From Sphingobacteriaceae bacterium (lineage in GTDB: Bacteria; Bacteroidota; Bacteroidia; Sphingobacteriales; Sphingobacteriaceae): DNA of 41,747 nt. The notes under the pieces are model-generated. The model was given only the letters and a program-made list of their open reading frames with translations. It was not told the DNA's origin and did not search any database. The DNA lies in contig CANKAT010000023.1 of assembly GCA_947479815.1 (NCBI GenBank), forward strand, positions 1 to 41,747, given 5' to 3'. Shown in pieces: positions 37,978-41,747 of the stretch. Position 1 is the stretch's first letter. Every line of letters starts with the position of its first letter. Both the position numbers and the translations under genes were made by a program.

Positions 37978-39183
37978 CTATCTGCCTTCCTTCTTAGTAT
38001 AATGATAATCTGCGAATCGTATAAATTGTTTCCAGTCGTATACCGTTAAATCATGCTTTCCTTCGCGGTTATGATAGGCCATCGGCGATTCAATGATGGG
38101 TATATTTAATGCTGGCTGAAACTCTGGTAGGGCTGATTTTAAGCCATATAATCCATAAACTTCTTCCGCATTTTTTAGAGATAAATAGGTTCCTTTCGGA
38201 TCTGCCCAGAGATCTTCGGATGCGTTTGTTGCATAAACCGGTCTTGGAGCGATCAAGGATATTAGCATATGCTGATCTACAGGAAGTTGATCTTCATGCT
38301 CATTGTATTTTTTATAATTGGTGTTAAACCAATGAGGGAAAGAAGTATTAATCACTTTTATTCGTTCACCAAATTGCCTTCTTGCTAGCGCAGCACCCGA
38401 GTTTCCGGAACAGTTACTGATGCAGAGCGCAAATCGTTGATCATTAGCTGCCGCCCATAAAGATGCTTTTCCACCCCGCGAATGTCCGGTTATTGCTACT
38501 CGTTTTTTATCCAGCTGAGGGTCTGTTTCAAAATAATCCATCACCCTGCTTGCTCCCCATGCCCATGCACCGATTGCTCGCATTCCATTATCTGCATTTA
38601 GTAATTCAGGATACAATTGCAATGCACCATTCATGAAAGATACTTTGTTATCTGGTGCTAGGTCATTTACTTGAAAGGCTGCAATGGCATAGCCCCCTTC
38701 AATCAATACCTCTGCCGGCCAAAACTCGCTTATTACTGTTCTGCTAGGATCTGTATTCTCTTTTGGTCGGTTATTGATCAGTAAAAATACAGGTGCAGGT
38801 CCGGTTTTATGATTCGGAATAAAAAGGGTCAGGTTAATTTTCACGCTCTTATTCTGGTTGAAAACTTCAATCATCACTTCCTTCAAGTGTGCTTTCCCGC
38901 TCATGCTCTTCTTATCCTCATTAATTAGAGAGTAAGTGATTCTATCATATTTGAGAGGCATCTGTCCGTAAATATTTTCTGCAAAAAGATTCAGTATCTC
39001 AGGGCGTCTTGCTTTTTCCCAAGATTTAACTGATGTTACTTTTTTTCCAGTGCTCGTTTTTAAAACTGGTGGCAATGTATATTCTGGCACTTTCGACTCC
39101 TCATAATTTGTAGATGCTGGCCTTTGTGCATGGAGTTGGAGCGCAATAGAAAATAACAGGAGCAGGGATAGGATGCTTTTCAT
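37978..39183 (-). CDS. CE15-like glucuronoyl esterase
   Basis: A 401-residue exported alpha/beta hydrolase. Signal peptide: MKSILSLLLLFSIALQLHAQ. It resembles carbohydrate esterase family 15, which cuts the ester between glucuronoxylan and lignin. The nucleophile Ser is in VAITGHSRGGKASLWAAAND; the segment CISNCSGNSGAALARRQFGE, the region SFPHWFNTNYKKY, LISLIAPRPVYATNASEDLW with the acid, and the His in MAYHNREGKHDLTVYDWKQF follow in family order. An acetylxylan esterase role is less likely but cannot be excluded. It stands between xylB and xylA in opposite orientation, consistent with a xylan-degradation locus. Both flanks carry a REP-like palindrome. Confidence 0.85.
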   Translation of the reverse strand: MKSILSLLLLFSIALQLHAQRPASTNYEESKVPEYTLPPVLKTSTGKKVTSVKSWEKARRPEILNLFAENIYGQMPLKYDRITYSLINEDKKSMSGKAHLKEVMIEVFNQNKSVKINLTLFIPNHKTGPAPVFLLINNRPKENTDPSRTVISEFWPAEVLIEGGYAIAAFQVNDLAPDNKVSFMNGALQLYPELLNADNGMRAIGAWAWGASRVMDYFETDPQLDKKRVAITGHSRGGKASLWAAANDQRFALCISNCSGNSGAALARRQFGERIKVINTSFPHWFNTNYKKYNEHEDQLPVDQHMLISLIAPRPVYATNASEDLWADPKGTYLSLKNAEEVYGLYGLKSALPEFQPALNIPIIESPMAYHNREGKHDLTVYDWKQFIRFADYHYTKKEGR

Positions 39184-39267
39184 TATGGATTTTTTTGTTG
39201 GACTAAATATACGCTATGCAATCTCGTTTTAACGTATAGAATGGTAGTGATTTTTTTGGAATTAAAA

Positions 39268-39294
39268 AGCACACGCGGCACGCGTGCGCTAGCG
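39268..39294. repeat. REP-like palindrome, copy 2
   Basis: AGCACACGCG, loop GCA, CGCGTGCGCT, then agcg: a 10-bp stem with one mismatch, same layout and 23 of 26 bases alike with copy 1. It is in the 264-bp divergent gap between the CE15 gene and xylA; the rest of this gap shows no other feature. Confidence 0.82.
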
Positions 39295-39447
39295 TTGCGG
39301 CATGACTCTTTCAACGCACACACAATTTTTCAACTAATCCTATTCTTTACCAATTCAAAAAATTCTATAAATTAGGAAACCAAAATAGAGGTCTTATCAA
39401 TTCGCGCTTTGCGGGGTTGATCTTATACTTGAACCAAACAAACGAAC

Positions 39448-40779
39448 ATGTCAAACATCATTACAGGAGATAAAGAATTTTTTAAAGGTATTGGCCAGAT
39501 TGCATATGAAGGCCCTGAATCAGATAATCCATTAGCATTTCGCTGGTACGATGAGAACCGAATAGTAGCTGGAAAAACTATGAAGGAAACGTTGCGCTTT
39601 GCCTGTGCTTACTGGCATTCTTTTGTAGGCAACGGAGCAGATCCTTTTGGCGAACCAACCCATATCTTTCCGTGGGATGCAAAAACCGATGCGGTAGCGC
39701 GTGCTAAGGATAAAATGGACGCCGCTTTTGAATTCATAACCAAAATGAATCTTCCGTTCTATTGTTTCCACGATGTGGATGTGGTGGATTATGGAAATGA
39801 TATAGCAGAAAATGAAAGGCGACTGCAGGCAATAACAGCTTATGCCAAACAAAAGCAGGAAGCCAGTGGCGTAAAATTACTTTGGGGAACAGCCAATCTT
39901 TTCTCACATCGCCGGTACATGAATGGAGCTTCTACTAATCCTGATTTTCATGTCTTGAGTCATGCAGGGGCACAAGTTAAGGCAGCTTTAGATGCAACTA
40001 TCAGTCTAGGTGGTGAAAACTACGTTTTTTGGGGTGGTAGAGAAGGGTATATGAGTTTGCTGAATACCAATATGAAGCGCGAGCAAGAGCATCTAGCCCA
40101 ATTCCTGCATATGGCAAAAGATTATGCGCGCAAGCATGGTTTTAAAGGCACCTTCTTCATTGAACCTAAACCATGCGAGCCAAGTAAGCATCAGTACGAT
40201 TATGATGCAGCAACTGTGATCGCTTTTCTTCGTCAGTTCAATTTGATGGACGATTTTAAATTGAATATTGAGGTAAACCATGCCACGCTTGCCGGCCATA
40301 CCTTTCAGCATGAATTACAGGTAAGTGCTGATGCAGGTTTATTAGGATCTATGGATGCCAACCGTGGCGATTACCAGAATGGATGGGATACAGACCAGTT
40401 TCCAAATAATATCAATGAACTGACCGAGGCCATGCTTGTAATCATTGAGGCCGGTGGTTTTCAGGGTGGAGGTATTAACTTCGATGCCAAGATTCGAAGA
40501 AACTCAACCGATCCTGCCGACTTATTTTATGCCCATATTGGTGGTATGGATAATTTTGCACGTGCATTGATTGCCGCAGATAATATTCTCAATAAATCTG
40601 ATTATAAAAAAGTTAGAACAGCGCGCTATGAATCATTTGATTCCGGAAAAGGAAAAGACTTTGAAGCTGGCAAATTGAGCCTTGAAGATCTTAGAGCTTT
40701 CGCCATCGAAAATGGAGAGCCTGAAGTGAGAAGCGGAAAGCAGGAGTATCTGGAAAATGTGGTGAACAGGTTTATTTAG
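39448..40779 (+). CDS. xylA: Xylose isomerase
   Basis: A 443-residue class II xylose isomerase, turning D-xylose into D-xylulose. The metal and substrate residues are in [16 protein letters not shown] (active His), [36 protein letters not shown] (metal-bridging Glu and Lys), [18 protein letters not shown], and [20 protein letters not shown]. The length is typical of class II. Xylose made outside by xylanases and CE15 would be handled by XylA and then XylB. The start ATG at 39448 is followed by [17 protein letters not shown], as in the family. Confidence 0.97.
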   Translation: MSNIITGDKEFFKGIGQIAYEGPESDNPLAFRWYDENRIVAGKTMKETLRFACAYWHSFVGNGADPFGEPTHIFPWDAKTDAVARAKDKMDAAFEFITKMNLPFYCFHDVDVVDYGNDIAENERRLQAITAYAKQKQEASGVKLLWGTANLFSHRRYMNGASTNPDFHVLSHAGAQVKAALDATISLGGENYVFWGGREGYMSLLNTNMKREQEHLAQFLHMAKDYARKHGFKGTFFIEPKPCEPSKHQYDYDAATVIAFLRQFNLMDDFKLNIEVNHATLAGHTFQHELQVSADAGLLGSMDANRGDYQNGWDTDQFPNNINELTEAMLVIIEAGGFQGGGINFDAKIRRNSTDPADLFYAHIGGMDNFARALIAADNILNKSDYKKVRTARYESFDSGKGKDFEAGKLSLEDLRAFAIENGEPEVRSGKQEYLENVVNRFI

Positions 40780-41030
40780 AATAAATGAGCAAAATCCACT
40801 TTTAAACTTTTGACTGTTCTTCCATCATAAAAACTGAACAAATGTGGTTTCAAAAGAGCTGATATATCATTGATATGTAATTGAAAGCGAGTTTAAACTG
40901 CTTATTGTAGATGGCGAATTCTTGAAACTTGAATAGTTCTTTTAATAGCTATTCTGTTCTATATAGTTTAGTAATGCGAAAATTAGTACAGTCAAATATC
41001 CAGTATATAAGGTCAAATTAGCAATACAAT
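40780..41030. other. Intergenic region xylA to PLP enzyme gene
   Basis: A 251-bp A+T-rich spacer. I see no gene, repeat of the above families or strong terminator hairpin. It probably holds the promoter of the downstream gene. Confidence 0.55.
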
Positions 41031-41747
41031 ATGGGAACCTTAAACCTCATTCATAATACCCCATTAATATTTCTCGACAAGATCAGCGCAGGCTTGACGG
41101 GAAAGATTTATGCTAAGGCCGAACATCTTCAGCCGGGTGGAAGTATGAAAGACAGGGCTGCTTATCAGATTATTTTAGATGCGTATCAGAATGGAAATTT
41201 GATAAAAGGGCAGACTGTGGTTGAAATGACCAGTGGGAATATGGGAGCTGGATTAGCATTGGTATGCAAGCAATTTGGTAATCCATTTATTGCCGTGATG
41301 TCGGAGGGGAACAGTTTGGCAAGGCGCAAAATTCTGAATGCATTTGGAGCAGAGATCATACTTACAAAGCAAGTCGACGGTAGTCCTGATATGGTTACCG
41401 GAGCAGATATTGCCTATGCTGCCGATGTTGCAAAAGATATTGCTCAGAACAGGAATGCATTCTATGTAGATCAGTTCAATAACCCATCAAGTATTAAGGT
41501 ACATTTTCATCATACGGGGCCAGAAATTGTACAGAATTTGCCTGAAATTGATGTTTTTATGGCATCAGTTGGTAGCGGTGGTACATTCATTGGGGTATCT
41601 AAGTATTTGAAGTCAATTAATTCGAATATCCAGTGCATGGTTGTAGAACCCCAAAATGCCGCGATCTTGAAAACTGGAAAAGTTAAAGATCCAAGACACG
41701 TAATTCAAGGAACTGCCTATGGTTTGATTCCTCCACATTGGGATGAA
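41031..41747 (+). CDS. Cysteine-synthase-family PLP enzyme (partial)
   Basis: The first 239 codons of a gene that runs off the right edge. The translation is fold-type II PLP enzyme, cysteine synthase/cystathionine beta-synthase family: NTPLIFLDKI at the start, the cofactor Lys in LQPGGSMKDRAA, the substrate loop in EMTSGNMGAGLALVCKQFG, LARRKILNAFGAEIILT, and the phosphate-binding glycines in ASVGSGGTFIGVSKYL. In OASS enzymes these blocks are NPxxSxKDR and TSGNTG; here GGSMKDR and TSGNMG stand instead, so substrate specificity may differ. The start ATG at 41031 is placed by the NTPL motif; the 3' end is missing. Confidence 0.87.
   Translation, partial: MGTLNLIHNTPLIFLDKISAGLTGKIYAKAEHLQPGGSMKDRAAYQIILDAYQNGNLIKGQTVVEMTSGNMGAGLALVCKQFGNPFIAVMSEGNSLARRKILNAFGAEIILTKQVDGSPDMVTGADIAYAADVAKDIAQNRNAFYVDQFNNPSSIKVHFHHTGPEIVQNLPEIDVFMASVGSGGTFIGVSKYLKSINSNIQCMVVEPQNAAILKTGKVKDPRHVIQGTAYGLIPPHWDE

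Overview
The window looks like a Bacteroidota chromosome, most likely Sphingobacteriaceae (Pedobacter-like). The evidence is the gene types: a DUF2490 outer-membrane protein, an MG2 protein carrying a TonB-receptor plug without a barrel, Bacteroidota-type LptE, a receiver-less sigma-54 activator next to miaB, a CvfB-like S1 protein, and a CE15 esterase with xylA/xylB. DNA is A+T-rich and Shine-Dalgarno sites are weak. The genus is inference. I found no intact tRNA or rRNA gene, no integrase, no transposase and no CRISPR array.

Layout. 1-4.7 kb: a secreted protein of unknown function, an S1 RNA-binding protein, a DUF2490 protein and a B12-type radical SAM protein with a TTG start. 4.7-11.55 kb: an accessory zone of small genes (two NTF2-like lipoproteins, a DUF2306 membrane protein, an FG-GAP/VCBS lipoprotein, an MGMT-like protein, two SRPBCC proteins, an unknown exported protein). 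They are separated by about eight same-orientation relics of tRNA 3' halves, several followed by their own terminator hairpin. Five of these (A-E) share a longer repeat of about 120-220 bp. The zone reads as repeated insertion at a CAT-anticodon tRNA, and it is the most interesting part of the window.

11.55-20.3 kb: an M28 peptidase, a CBM9-like protein, then a leftward run: MG2/plug protein, enoyl-CoA isomerase, 2,4-dienoyl-CoA reductase, RidA and ClpS. The isomerase/reductase pair is the auxiliary route for beta-oxidation of unsaturated fatty acids. Next comes dcd. 20.3-24.6 kb: a phosphopantetheinyl transferase overlapping lipB, a 0.54-kb array of 7-bp repeats, and groES-groEL. 24.6-29.4 kb: leftward operon miaB, sigma-54 activator, lptE, TPR protein, secG. 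29.5-35 kb: an AsmA-like protein, ilvE, a phosphoserine phosphatase fused to a SerA-derived ACT module, and an NAD-dependent epimerase. 35.1-41.7 kb: an arginase-fold protein missing two metal ligands, then a xylose/xylan cluster (xylB, CE15 esterase, xylA), and a PLP enzyme cut by the window edge.

Two further repeat systems thread the core part. Arrays with strict 7-bp period lie at four intergenic sites (21.7-22.2, 24.0, 32.6 and 36.3 kb). Palindromes with a GCA loop flank the CE15 gene and also sit inside one tRNA relic.
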